A stretch of DNA of 64,000 nt from JABAAW01 sp965216605 (GTDB lineage Bacteria; Pseudomonadota; Alphaproteobacteria; JABAAW01): assembly GCA_965216605.1 (NCBI GenBank), contig CBDCGG010000002.1, positions 186,001 through 250,000 on the forward strand. Reading direction: 5' to 3'. Under the pieces are notes generated by a model that was not told the DNA's origin, did no database searches, and worked only from the letters and a program-made list of their open reading frames with translations. Positions 34,682 through 42,816 of this stretch are shown piece by piece; the first letter of the stretch is position 1, and the number at the start of each line of letters is the position of its first letter. The translations under genes and the position numbers were made by a program.

Positions 34682-36701
34682 GCCCCCCCCTTCTCCCTGC
34701 TCCTTCTCGCCGCGCCAGCTCTCGGATGCGGTGCGCGTTCTCGCCGCCGATGCCGTGCAGAAAGCTCGTTCAGGGCACCCCGGCATGCCGATGGGCATGG
34801 CGGACTGCGCGGGCATCCTGTTTCGAGAGGTTTTGCGCTTCGACCCCCAGCACCCTGAGTGGCACGACAGAGATCGATTCGTTCTCTCTGCAGGACACGG
34901 CTCGATGCTGCTGTACGCGCTGCTCTACCTGTGCGGCGATCGAGATGTCTCGATCGAAACCCTGAAGACCTTCCGTCAGTGGAACTCTCCTGCTGCGGGA
35001 CATCCCGAATACCGCGCGCTACCCGCAATCGAAACGACAACAGGACCGCTAGGACAAGGCATCGCCAACGCGGTCGGCTTCGCCATCGCCGAGCGAAAAC
35101 GCAACGCTCAGTTCGGAGACGAGCTAGCAAACCATCGCACTTGGGTCATCGCAGGAGACGGCTGCCTCATGGAAGGCATTTCGCACGAAGCGATCGCGCT
35201 TGCCGGACATCTGAACTTGCACAAGCTCTGCATCCTCTTCGACGACAACAACATCACCATCGACGGCAAACGAAGCCTCAGCGACAAGACCGACCAACAA
35301 CTGCGCTTCCAAGCCTGCGGTTGGAAGACGCTGGCTATCGACGGGCACGACGAGACACAAATTCGTGCCGCCCTAGCAGAGGCACAAGGCGCGGACAAAC
35401 CCACTTTAGTCTGCTGTCGAACGCACATCGGCTACGGCGCGGACAAAAAAACGGACAGCGCCGAAGCGCACGGCGCACCCTTGGGCGAAGAAGAAATTGC
35501 CGCTTTGCGGAGAAACCTCCGTTGGGACGCCGAACCCTTCGTTGTGCCGCAAGAGATGCTGGCAACATGGAGGAAACTCGCACGCCACGCCGAGAGCGAA
35601 CGCGAGGGATGGCAACGACGCTTCGAGCAACTCTCGTCGGAGCGACAAGGACAATTTCTAGAGCGCGCGCAACGCAGCCCCGATGTTCAAAGCCGAGCAG
35701 CGCAGGAAGTTTTTGCGCCGCTCAAACTACTCAAACGACAATGGTTAAAAGATAACCCTGCGCTCGCTTCCAGACAATCGAGCCTGAAGGTGATCGAGGC
35801 ATTGGCTTCAAGTTTGCCCGAACAGATTCTCGGTGGCTCGGCGGATCTTTCCGGCTCGAACGGTACCAAGGCTGAGAGTCTTTCTGTCTTCGATCGCAAC
35901 AACTACAACGGCAGCTACATCCACTACGGCATACGAGAGCAAGCCATGACGGCGGTGATGAACGGCATCGCGTTGCATAGCAATTTTCTTGTCTATGGCG
36001 GCACTTTTCTTGTCTTCTCGGACTACGCCCGCCCTGCCATCCGTCTTGCCGCTCTGATGAGCGTGCCGATAGTTCTCATCCTCACGCACGACTCGATCGC
36101 GCTGGGGGAAGACGGGCCGACCCATCAGCCTATCGAACATCTCGCTGCTCTCAGAGCGATTCCGAATCTTTTTCTCTTCCGCCCGTGCGACAGCGTCGAG
36201 GTTTTGGAATGCTGGCAGGCGGCGCTTGCGCTCGACGCTCCTTCTGCTCTTGTGCTGACGCGGCAAAGCCTTCCTGCTGTGCGTAACAGCGAGGGCTGCG
36301 TTGGCGAGGAGGAGAACCTCTCGCATAAGGGAGGCTACATCGTGCGCCCTGCTGCGGAGAATGCCGTGCGCTTGATCGCCAGCGGCTCTGAGGTTCACCT
36401 CGCCATCTGCGCGGCGGTGCTTTTGCGAGAGAAGGGAGTTGAGACGGCGGTCGTCTCGCTGCCGAGCTGGGAGTTGTTCGAGCAACAGAGCGAAGACTAC
36501 CGCGAGCAAGTTTTAGGGAAAAACACGCGGATTGCCATCGAGGCGGCGTCTTCTTTCGGGTGGGAGCGCTACGCGACCAGCTCGCGCCATATCATTGCGA
36601 TCGATCGTTTCGGCGCGTCTGCTCCGGGCGATCTTCTTATGAAGAAATTTGGCTTCACTGCAGAGGCTGTCGCCGACAAGGTAGAAAAAATGTTGCGCTA
36701 G
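34680..36701 (+). CDS. tkt: Transketolase
   Basis: Thiamine-diphosphate enzyme moving two-carbon units in the pentose phosphate pathway. 673 residues from the TTG at 34680. Motifs: ADAVQKARSGHPGMPMGMAD, TTGPLGQGIANAVG, the ThDP motif GDGCLMEGISHEA ... NNITIDG, SADLSGSNGT, GIREQAMTAVMNGIA, and HDSIALGEDGPTHQPIEHLA, all as expected. The start is doubtful: a better ATG at 34642 is in another frame and would connect if the C8 run at 34683-34690 had nine C. The frame is also open far upstream through unrelated sequence. C terminus normal. Confidence 0.92.
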   Translation: MPPPSPCSFSPRQLSDAVRVLAADAVQKARSGHPGMPMGMADCAGILFREVLRFDPQHPEWHDRDRFVLSAGHGSMLLYALLYLCGDRDVSIETLKTFRQWNSPAAGHPEYRALPAIETTTGPLGQGIANAVGFAIAERKRNAQFGDELANHRTWVIAGDGCLMEGISHEAIALAGHLNLHKLCILFDDNNITIDGKRSLSDKTDQQLRFQACGWKTLAIDGHDETQIRAALAEAQGADKPTLVCCRTHIGYGADKKTDSAEAHGAPLGEEEIAALRRNLRWDAEPFVVPQEMLATWRKLARHAESEREGWQRRFEQLSSERQGQFLERAQRSPDVQSRAAQEVFAPLKLLKRQWLKDNPALASRQSSLKVIEALASSLPEQILGGSADLSGSNGTKAESLSVFDRNNYNGSYIHYGIREQAMTAVMNGIALHSNFLVYGGTFLVFSDYARPAIRLAALMSVPIVLILTHDSIALGEDGPTHQPIEHLAALRAIPNLFLFRPCDSVEVLECWQAALALDAPSALVLTRQSLPAVRNSEGCVGEEENLSHKGGYIVRPAAENAVRLIASGSEVHLAICAAVLLREKGVETAVVSLPSWELFEQQSEDYREQVLGKNTRIAIEAASSFGWERYATSSRHIIAIDRFGASAPGDLLMKKFGFTAEAVADKVEKMLR

Positions 36702-36828
36702 AAACGGATGCAAAACATCGCGTGCGTAGCACGCGGGGTCTTCGTGAGGAGAATTTATCTCCGCATTGCACCTTTTCGGAAGGGTTAAGGTATGAAAAAC
36801 GAAGGTCAGTGGTACCTTCTTCTGCTAC
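36702..36828. repeat. Repeat fragment between tkt and the dddP-like gene
   Basis: ACGGATGCAAAACATCGCGTGCGTAGCACGCGGGGTCTTCG (36707-36747, quoted here in outline) contains the hairpin GCGTGC-GTA-GCACGC and the GGGGTCTT word of the family. The rest of this gap between convergent genes shows nothing recognisable. Confidence 0.6.
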
Positions 36829-38169
36829 CTATACCAAGAGCTCTTTTTCAAACGGACACTTACCGAAGAGCTCAAAGCCGTTCTTTGTAATCAAGACCTG
36901 CTCCTCCAGTTTGACTCCTTCCCTGCCGCCCTCTGCGCCGACATAGGCTTCTACCGTGAGCGTCATGCCCTCTTGCAAAACACCATCGGCAAAGTATGCG
37001 TCGTCGGGAATGTCTTCAGGATAAAGCACCGCCGGATATTCGTCGCACAAGCCGATCCCGTGATACTTCACCGCATACTGCTGCGTTCGATAGATCTCAG
37101 GCAGATGGTTGCCCTTATAGGTCAGGTCGCGGAACGAAATACCGGGCTTCAGCAGGTTCATGTTCTCCTGAATGTGATCGTAGGCGATGCGATAGATGTT
37201 GCGCTGCTCAGGCGTGGGCTTGCGCTCGCCGAATATCCACGAGCGCGAAATGTCGATGCAATAACCGTAAGGTCCGACCATGTCGGTGTCAAAGGCGAGA
37301 ATATCTCCTTCCTCGATCAGACGCGGTCCGCATTCATGAAACCATGGGTTCGTTCGAGGTCCCGATGCCATGGTGCGCGTCTCGATCCACTCTCCGCCGC
37401 GACGGATGTTCTCGGCTTGCAAGACTGCCCACAGATCGTTTTCCGAAGCTCCGGGATGCATCGCTGCGCGCATTATTTTTATGCTGTTCTCGCACGCTTC
37501 CATACCGCAACGCATGGCTTTGATTTCGTTCTCGTCTTTGACCAAGCGCGCCAGCTCCATGACCGTCTGTCCGTGATGGATATCGATTCCCAAGTTCTCT
37601 AATGCTTTGACACCGCAGATCTCCATTTTGTCTACGCCCAAGCGTCTGTTTTTGCCTCCGCAAGCTCTCAACAGCTCGTCTATTTGTGCTGCGAACATTT
37701 TCGCCTTTGCGTCGTAATGCTCTCCGCTGACGAAGAAGTAGAATCCCGCCAGAGGACGCACCTCCGAGATCAACGGCAAGTGCGTCGACAAGAATTCACA
37801 CTTCGGAAAGTCGAACAAGATCACATCTCCTTCGAGGGGAATGAAGGCGGCACGTCCCATGTTGTGCATGATCCACACCTGCATGCTTGGAGAATCCAAG
37901 GCGTAGCGAATGTTGAGAGGATCGGTCAGCAGGCACGCCGCCAAGTCGCGCGCCTTGAGTTCGCTACGCACACGAGCAAGACGATACTCTCGCATCGCCT
38001 GTAGGTCTGGTGCTGGCAGCCCTGCCTGCTTCCATTCGGCGAAGGCAAGCGTTGTAGGACCGATCTCGATACGGTCGTTGTCGTCGGGAGAGCCGTCGGG
38101 ACGTAGGCTACTCGCGCGCCGTGACGGGTCAATTTTCGGATTGGACACAGAGTGCGATACTTCGGACAT
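36829..38169 (-). CDS. dddP: DMSP lyase DddP-like M24-family enzyme
   Basis: DddP cleaves dimethylsulfoniopropionate to dimethyl sulfide and acrylate with an M24 creatinase fold and iron. 446 residues, the DddP length. The N-terminal signature DDNDRIEIGPTTLAFAEW and WIETRTMASGPRTNPWFHECG match what I recall of DddP far better than of ordinary Xaa-Pro peptidases. Metal ligands: DTD near 294, Asp in CIDISRSW, His in YHGIGLCDE, Glu in VEAYVGAEGG and in KLEEQVLI. The Tyr five residues before that His and the Asp six after it, both reported as catalytic in DddP, are present. Strong ribosome site GAGGAGG. Divergent from the beta-keto acid cleavage gene. Alternative: an uncharacterised M24 lyase for a related onium compound. 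Confidence 0.75.
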   Translation of the reverse strand: MSEVSHSVSNPKIDPSRRASSLRPDGSPDDNDRIEIGPTTLAFAEWKQAGLPAPDLQAMREYRLARVRSELKARDLAACLLTDPLNIRYALDSPSMQVWIMHNMGRAAFIPLEGDVILFDFPKCEFLSTHLPLISEVRPLAGFYFFVSGEHYDAKAKMFAAQIDELLRACGGKNRRLGVDKMEICGVKALENLGIDIHHGQTVMELARLVKDENEIKAMRCGMEACENSIKIMRAAMHPGASENDLWAVLQAENIRRGGEWIETRTMASGPRTNPWFHECGPRLIEEGDILAFDTDMVGPYGYCIDISRSWIFGERKPTPEQRNIYRIAYDHIQENMNLLKPGISFRDLTYKGNHLPEIYRTQQYAVKYHGIGLCDEYPAVLYPEDIPDDAYFADGVLQEGMTLTVEAYVGAEGGREGVKLEEQVLITKNGFELFGKCPFEKELLV

Positions 38170-38193
38170 ATTAGGATCCTCCTCATAAAGCCA

Positions 38194-38222
38194 TTGCCAA
38201 AAGGTGACGGATAGCCTATAGT
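38194..38222 (+). promoter_or_regulatory. Sigma70-like promoter of the beta-keto acid cleavage gene
   Basis: TTGCCA (38194-38199), 17-bp spacer, TATAGT (38217-38222), about 58 bp before the ATG. Good match and ideal spacing. Confidence 0.6.
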
Positions 38223-38231
38223 TGCGCTCGT

Positions 38232-38244
38232 GTCAATCGTTGAC
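38232..38244. promoter_or_regulatory. Possible operator palindrome
   Basis: GTCAA-TCG-TTGAC, a perfect 13-bp inverted repeat lying 9 bp after the -10 box, where a bound repressor would block transcription. It sits in the dddP-like / cleavage-enzyme divergent gap. Regulator unknown. Confidence 0.4.
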
Positions 38245-38279
38245 GCAATTTTCAGGAGAAGTGTGAGGAGGGCAGACTT

Positions 38280-39170
38280 ATGAACTTCGAGGCTTTTATC
38301 ACTTGCGCTGTGACGGGCTCTGGCGCGACTGCGGAGAAGAGCGACCTTGTGCCGCGCTCACCACGAGAGATTGCGGATGCCTGCGTGGAGGCTCGTGAGG
38401 CGGGTGCTGCGATTGTCCACTGCCATGTCCGCGACCCTGATACGGGAGTTGCTTCGCGGGATATCGCGCTCTACCGCGAGCTTGTGGAGCATCTAAGGGA
38501 TAGCGATACGGATGCGGTGTTGAACTTGACGACTGGCATGGGGGGAGATCTTTATGTGGGACCTCCTGATGCTCCTCTGCCTCTTTCTGCAAGGACGGAC
38601 ATGGCGAGCGCGCAGGAGCGTGTTGAGCATATCTTGGAGTTGAAGCCTGAAATATGCACGCTTGACTGCGGCACGATGAACTTTGCCGAGAGCGACTATG
38701 TGATGACGAACACGCTTTCGCAGCTCAGGGCGATGGCTGCTCTGATTAAAAAAGCTGGCACACGACCTGAGGTTGAGATTTTCGATACGGGACATCTTGT
38801 TCTTGCTAAACAGCTGGAGGCGGAGGGATTGTTGGAGCAGCCTGTATTGGCGCAGCTTTGCATGGGCATTCCGTATGGCGCGCCTGCGGATTTGAGCACG
38901 CTTGTTGCGCTTAAGACGAATGTCCCTGAGGAGTGGGTTTGTTCGGGCTTTGCTATTGGGCGTATGTCGTTGCCTTATGTTTCGGCGGCGTTGTTGGCGA
39001 ATTGTCATGTGAGGGTTGGGTTAGAGGACAATCTTTACTTGAAGAAGGGGGTGTTAGCTTCTAACGCGCAGCTTGTTGCGAGGGCTAAGACGATCATGGA
39101 GGCGATGGGGGTGCGTGTATTGGAGCCGGCGGAGGTACGCGAGAGGCTGAAGATTAAAAAGCGGTGGTGA
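38280..39170 (+). CDS. Beta-keto acid cleavage enzyme (BKACE, DUF849), probably for 3-dehydrocarnitine
   Basis: BKACE enzymes react a beta-keto acid with acetyl-CoA to give acetoacetate and a new CoA ester, using a zinc-bound TIM barrel. 296 residues. FITCAVTGSGATAEKSDLVP and GAAIVHCHVRDPDTGV hold the zinc His pair; EICTLDCGTMNFAE, EVEIFDTGHL and VRVGLEDNLYLKKG are family hallmarks. The N terminus resembles the subgroup linked to carnitine breakdown, and a carnitine dehydrogenase lies 5 kb away, so the likely substrate is 3-dehydrocarnitine giving betainyl-CoA. Ribosome site GAGGAGGG. Confidence 0.85.
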   Translation: MNFEAFITCAVTGSGATAEKSDLVPRSPREIADACVEAREAGAAIVHCHVRDPDTGVASRDIALYRELVEHLRDSDTDAVLNLTTGMGGDLYVGPPDAPLPLSARTDMASAQERVEHILELKPEICTLDCGTMNFAESDYVMTNTLSQLRAMAALIKKAGTRPEVEIFDTGHLVLAKQLEAEGLLEQPVLAQLCMGIPYGAPADLSTLVALKTNVPEEWVCSGFAIGRMSLPYVSAALLANCHVRVGLEDNLYLKKGVLASNAQLVARAKTIMEAMGVRVLEPAEVRERLKIKKRW

Positions 39171-39526
39171 GATGGCTCGGATGCGTTTGCGGGTAGCGCG
39201 GATAATTTTCATGGGCGCAAAACATTGCGTGCGCGAAGCGTGCGCGGGGGTGTGGGGGGATAAATTCCCCCCACGAAGACCCCGCGTCAGCGGGGCGCGT
39301 AAGCGCCTTCTACGCACTCGCGCGAAGCGCGAGAGCGTGGCCTCTTATTCAAAAGCGCGTGGCTTTGCCTCGCGCAATCTGACTCGTAGCATGGTACGGC
39401 GATTCGAGTTTTTCTCTTGACTTTGTGCTTGTAAGATAGGTATCGTGCGCGGATGGACTTTGGCGCTGATATGGGGGTCTTGTGCGCTTGGCTCGACTCT
39501 ACGACCGACACAAAAATGACAAAAAC
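39171..39526. repeat. Palindromic repeat block left of the Zorya-like island
   Basis: 39215-39375 repeats the 0.8-1.0-kb cluster with small changes: GGGCGCAAAACATTGCGTGCG, a GCG-type hairpin, GGGGGATAAATTCCCCCC (inverted repeat), GAAGACCCCGCGTCAGCG, then GCGCGTAAGCGCC and CCTCTTATTCAAAAGCGCGTG. The remainder (39380-39526) is an AT-richer leader with no recognised gene; a TTGACT...TATCGT pair at about 39418-39445 is only a weak promoter match. Confidence 0.75.
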
Positions 39527-40813
39527 ATGATCGAGATATTGGGATTTTTTCTATCCCCTCCTTTAAACAAAATAGCAGCAATTACAATTGTCAGTTTGTT
39601 TTGTGCCTCTTTGTGGGGAATGAAACCGAACGCAAATACTTTTCTGCGTAAAGTTTCAGGAAACGGCGCAGGATTGCTAACAACGACAGGCATATTTTTT
39701 ACCTTCGTTGGCATCACAAAGGGACTCTACGGCTTCGACATAGACAATATCGACGACAGCATTACGGAGCTGCTAGACGGGATGAACACGGCTTTTTTCT
39801 CAAGCGTCTTGGGCATAGGTTTTTCCATTGCTTTTAAAGTAATTCAGAGCACTAAAACAACAACGACAAGCGGCGCAACGGCAAACGATATTCTTGGAGA
39901 ATTGCAAAGTATAGGAGAAGGATTGAAAAACGGATTGGAGGCATTAGCTGATGCGTTGGGCGGGGAAAAAGACACAAGCGTTATCAGCCATCTTTCCAAG
40001 TTGCGAACAACAACAACGGATAAGTTTGACGATTTGATAAAAGAATTTAAAACTTTCGCCGAAAAGATGGCAGAAGATAACACAAAAACTTTAATTGCTG
40101 CTCTTGAGGAGGTAATGAAAGATTTTAATGCCAAAATCAACGAGCAATTTGGGGATAATTTTAAACAGCTCAACATCGCTGTTGGCAAGCTTCTTGAGTG
40201 GCAGGAAAACTACAAAACACAAGTGGAAAACCTAGTCAAAACCTACGAAAGCACCAAAGAGAGTCTGGAGAAATCTGACACGGCGATGGAGGGTATCGCC
40301 GAACAGACGGCAAAAATCCCCAACCATCTGAAAAGCATGCAAGACATCATCACTGCTCTGCAAGTTCAATCTGAAGACTTGCAACAAAAACTTGAAGCTT
40401 TTGCAGAATTAAAAGACAAAGCCACTAACGCCATGCCTGATATCGAAAAGAACTTGAAAGACCTGACCGAAGGTGTGCGAAGCAATGTAGAAGAAAGCGT
40501 CAAGGGTATGAGAGAAGTTTTTGACAAGCAGCAAGACATGGCAACAACTATAAGCAATACCTACGCGGTATTTCCAGATAGAATGCAAGAATCTTTTGAA
40601 AAATTTAACAAAGATATGGAACAGGAAATAGAAAAAGCAATGAACGATTGCATGAAATCCTTGTCAAGAAATATATCTCCATTAGCCGAGCAGTTTGAAA
40701 ATCATGTTCGTAGCATAACACAAAATGCCCAAGAGGTTGTAAATTTCAGTCAACAAACTTTAACTATTATGAAGGAACGCTTCCAGAATGAAAAAACAAA
40801 TAGACTTAGATAA
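39527..40813 (+). CDS. zorA: ZorA-like MotA/TolQ-type channel protein (Zorya-like anti-phage defence)
   Basis: ZorA and ZorB form a proton-driven inner-membrane motor in Zorya defence. About 428 residues from ATG 39527 (GTG 39482 is open but unsupported). Three hydrophobic segments in the first 110 residues; GIFFTFVGITKGLYGFD and ELLDGMNTAFFSSVLGIGFS match the MotA/TolQ/ExbB family form found in Zorya. The remaining 320 residues are almost entirely charged helix with heptad character (KNLKDLTEGVRSNVEESVKG), the long cytoplasmic tail expected of ZorA, though short for the family. AT-rich. Followed by a ZorB-like gene after 30 bp. Confidence 0.78.
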   Translation: MIEILGFFLSPPLNKIAAITIVSLFCASLWGMKPNANTFLRKVSGNGAGLLTTTGIFFTFVGITKGLYGFDIDNIDDSITELLDGMNTAFFSSVLGIGFSIAFKVIQSTKTTTTSGATANDILGELQSIGEGLKNGLEALADALGGEKDTSVISHLSKLRTTTTDKFDDLIKEFKTFAEKMAEDNTKTLIAALEEVMKDFNAKINEQFGDNFKQLNIAVGKLLEWQENYKTQVENLVKTYESTKESLEKSDTAMEGIAEQTAKIPNHLKSMQDIITALQVQSEDLQQKLEAFAELKDKATNAMPDIEKNLKDLTEGVRSNVEESVKGMREVFDKQQDMATTISNTYAVFPDRMQESFEKFNKDMEQEIEKAMNDCMKSLSRNISPLAEQFENHVRSITQNAQEVVNFSQQTLTIMKERFQNEKTNRLR

Positions 40814-40843
40814 ATATTTAACAAGTAAAGAGAGCCTACGACC

Positions 40844-41542
40844 ATGAGCACAGAAATTTTTACAGCGCAAGGAAGTGAAGAAGAAAGTTGGATGTCTATC
40901 TCTGACCTCATGGCTGGTTTGATGATTGTATTTTTGTTTATTGCCATCGCCTATATTAAAGGCATTGGACAAGAACAAAAAAATCTGACTTCTTCTATCT
41001 GCCAAGATTTACAACAAGCTTTTCAAGAGGTAACTTGGCGTGAAAAAATCTCTATCTGCGAAAATGGCTTGGTCGTTCGTTTTAACGACCCTGATACCTT
41101 GTTTGCTTTCAACAAAGCAAATTTAAAACCAGAGTTTAAGGAAATTTTGGCTGATTTTTTTCCTAGCTATTTGGGTGTCCTGAACAAATACCAAGAGGAT
41201 ATAGAAGAAGTCAGAATCGAAGGGCATACAGACAAGGTATGGAAAAACAATAACGATCTTTTCATCGCCTACTTTGGTAACATGGAGCTATCACAAAACC
41301 GTACGAGGAGTGTTTTGGAATTTCTGTTTGGCTTGGAAGTGGCACGAAAGCACGAAGATTGGCTAATAGAGTATATGACAGCCAACGGGCTTTCTTCAAG
41401 CCGCCCAGTTTTGGATAAAGAAACAAATAAAATCAACGAGGACGCTTCAAGGCGCGTTGAGTTTAAGATTCGTCTGAAAACTCCAGAAAAACTTCTCGGT
41501 CTTACTAAAGATACAAAAATTTTACAAAACAAAATAAAATGA
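40844..41542 (+). CDS. zorB: ZorB-like OmpA-domain protein (Zorya-like anti-phage defence)
   Basis: Stator partner of ZorA that grips peptidoglycan. 232 residues. A single membrane helix near 16-38 within WMSISDLMAGLMIVFLFIAI carries the Asp expected to bind the driving ion. The periplasmic part is an OmpA-like domain: VRIEGHTDKVW (near 125), LSQNRTRSVLEFL, and DASRRVEFKIRL at the end, standard peptidoglycan-binding motifs. It overlaps the next gene by 4 bp (ATGA). Confidence 0.85.
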   Translation: MSTEIFTAQGSEEESWMSISDLMAGLMIVFLFIAIAYIKGIGQEQKNLTSSICQDLQQAFQEVTWREKISICENGLVVRFNDPDTLFAFNKANLKPEFKEILADFFPSYLGVLNKYQEDIEEVRIEGHTDKVWKNNNDLFIAYFGNMELSQNRTRSVLEFLFGLEVARKHEDWLIEYMTANGLSSSRPVLDKETNKINEDASRRVEFKIRLKTPEKLLGLTKDTKILQNKIK

Positions 41543-42492
41543 AATTCGACGATGATCTTTGGCGTCCATTTCAAGAAGCAAGAGAGCGACTTGGGTTGCA
41601 GCCTAACGATAAAAAATTTAATAAAACGAATGTTGATTCTTTCGCAAATGAAGCGATAACGAAAGAAGAAAAAAAAGTTTTAGCAGACTTGGCGCAAGGA
41701 ATTGAAATTGATGAAAGCGATTTTAAAGATAATGTGGAAAATGTAGATGGGTTTTTAGTGCATAAAAACAATCTTATATTAGTGTACATAAGAGACAACA
41801 CTTACAAGAAAAAAAATATTACTATTATAAAAGAAAACCCTGACGAAGCAAATAGATTTCATATTTATTGGTGCCAAACTATAAGAAAAATGGATGAGAT
41901 CAGTCGATTTAGCAATAGATACGTAATGACGAGAGAGGATAGTGGTGAGTTTCCAATAGAAACAAACGATGAGCATGGAATCGATGTTGGAACCTACACT
42001 ACAAAATTAAATGTATGCAGATATTGCTTGGATGAATCAAATTACCATGGTTACGAAAGAACTTTGCCAAAAGCTGAAAGAGCAGAACGCGTTAAAAATT
42101 TTAATATTAAAGAATTTTTTGAAGAGATTGGAAATTTGGTGCGTTTCAAAAAAGTGCCAACAAAAACTTCCGACATAAAGGCAACTAGCTATTATTCAGA
42201 TGACAACGCTGATATCGCTAAAAAATTAAAAGAAAAAAAACACTACAGGTGTGAAGATTGCAAAGTTTTCTTGGGAGCAAGTGGGCATAGACAATGCCTT
42301 CATATGCATCACTTAAATCTTGATAAGTCAGATAATAGCTCGTATAATTTAAAAATATTATGCGTTGAGTGTCACATGAATAACTATCATGCCGATTTTT
42401 TTTATCTCTACACAGATTGGAGAAAAAATCATGCTAGTGAAATCACCACATGCCGTGCAATCAAGCGCGAGCAAGGTATCAAAGTGAACTAA
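41539..42492 (+). CDS. zorE: HNH endonuclease, ZorE-like effector
   Basis: 317 residues. The C-terminal HNH domain (about 236-285) has zinc Cys pairs in CEDCKVF and LCVECHMNNYH, with the catalytic HMHHLNLDKSDN between. An earlier CRYC pair near 155 may bind a second metal. The N-terminal 230 residues match nothing I know. Type II Zorya is defined as ZorA, ZorB and an HNH protein ZorE, so gene order and overlap with zorB point to the effector. The assignment rests on context; the N-terminal domain could make it a variant. Confidence 0.72.
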   Translation: MKFDDDLWRPFQEARERLGLQPNDKKFNKTNVDSFANEAITKEEKKVLADLAQGIEIDESDFKDNVENVDGFLVHKNNLILVYIRDNTYKKKNITIIKENPDEANRFHIYWCQTIRKMDEISRFSNRYVMTREDSGEFPIETNDEHGIDVGTYTTKLNVCRYCLDESNYHGYERTLPKAERAERVKNFNIKEFFEEIGNLVRFKKVPTKTSDIKATSYYSDDNADIAKKLKEKKHYRCEDCKVFLGASGHRQCLHMHHLNLDKSDNSSYNLKILCVECHMNNYHADFFYLYTDWRKNHASEITTCRAIKREQGIKVN

Positions 42493-42816
42493 AAAATCAT
42501 GCGCACAAAAACAGCTTTTAATTTTGCTAGGCTGTTGCGCACGCCTTCGGCGTGCGCTTTTGAATAAGAGGCTACGCACTTCGTGCGTAGAAGGCGCACC
42601 AATATATCATGGACGCACACGGCAAGCCGTGTGCTATGGCACTCCGCTGACGCGGGGTCTTTTGCGGGGGAACTTCGTCCCCCCACACCCCCCATGCGCA
42701 AAACTCACTTCGCCTTACGGCTCGCTCGTCTTGCGTTTTGCAATCCAATAAAGCCCGTCTGTTGTGCGCATAGCGCACGGCATCATAAAAGCCCATGTCC
42801 ACCTCTGCAGCCCCGC
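42493..42816. repeat. Palindromic repeat block right of the Zorya-like island
   Basis: Reverse-oriented relative to the left block: hairpin GCGCACGCCTTCGGCGTGCGC at 42537-42557, then TTTTGAATAAGAGGCTACGCA, ACACGGC-AAG-CCGTGT, GCTGACGCGGGGTCTTTTGC, GGGGGAACTTCGTCCCCC (inverted repeat), and CATGCGCAAAACTCAC. No gene is supported in these 324 bp. Confidence 0.8.

Noticed and set aside
39418..39445. Promoter TTGACT-18-TATCGT before the Zorya-like genes
   Set aside because: The -10 match is poor and the spacing not ideal; too weak to list as a feature.
39180..42790. Repeat blocks on both sides of the Zorya-like island as attachment sites of an integrative element
   Set aside because: The same repeats occur in many other gaps without islands, and no integrase or tRNA is present, so they do not mark att sites on their own.
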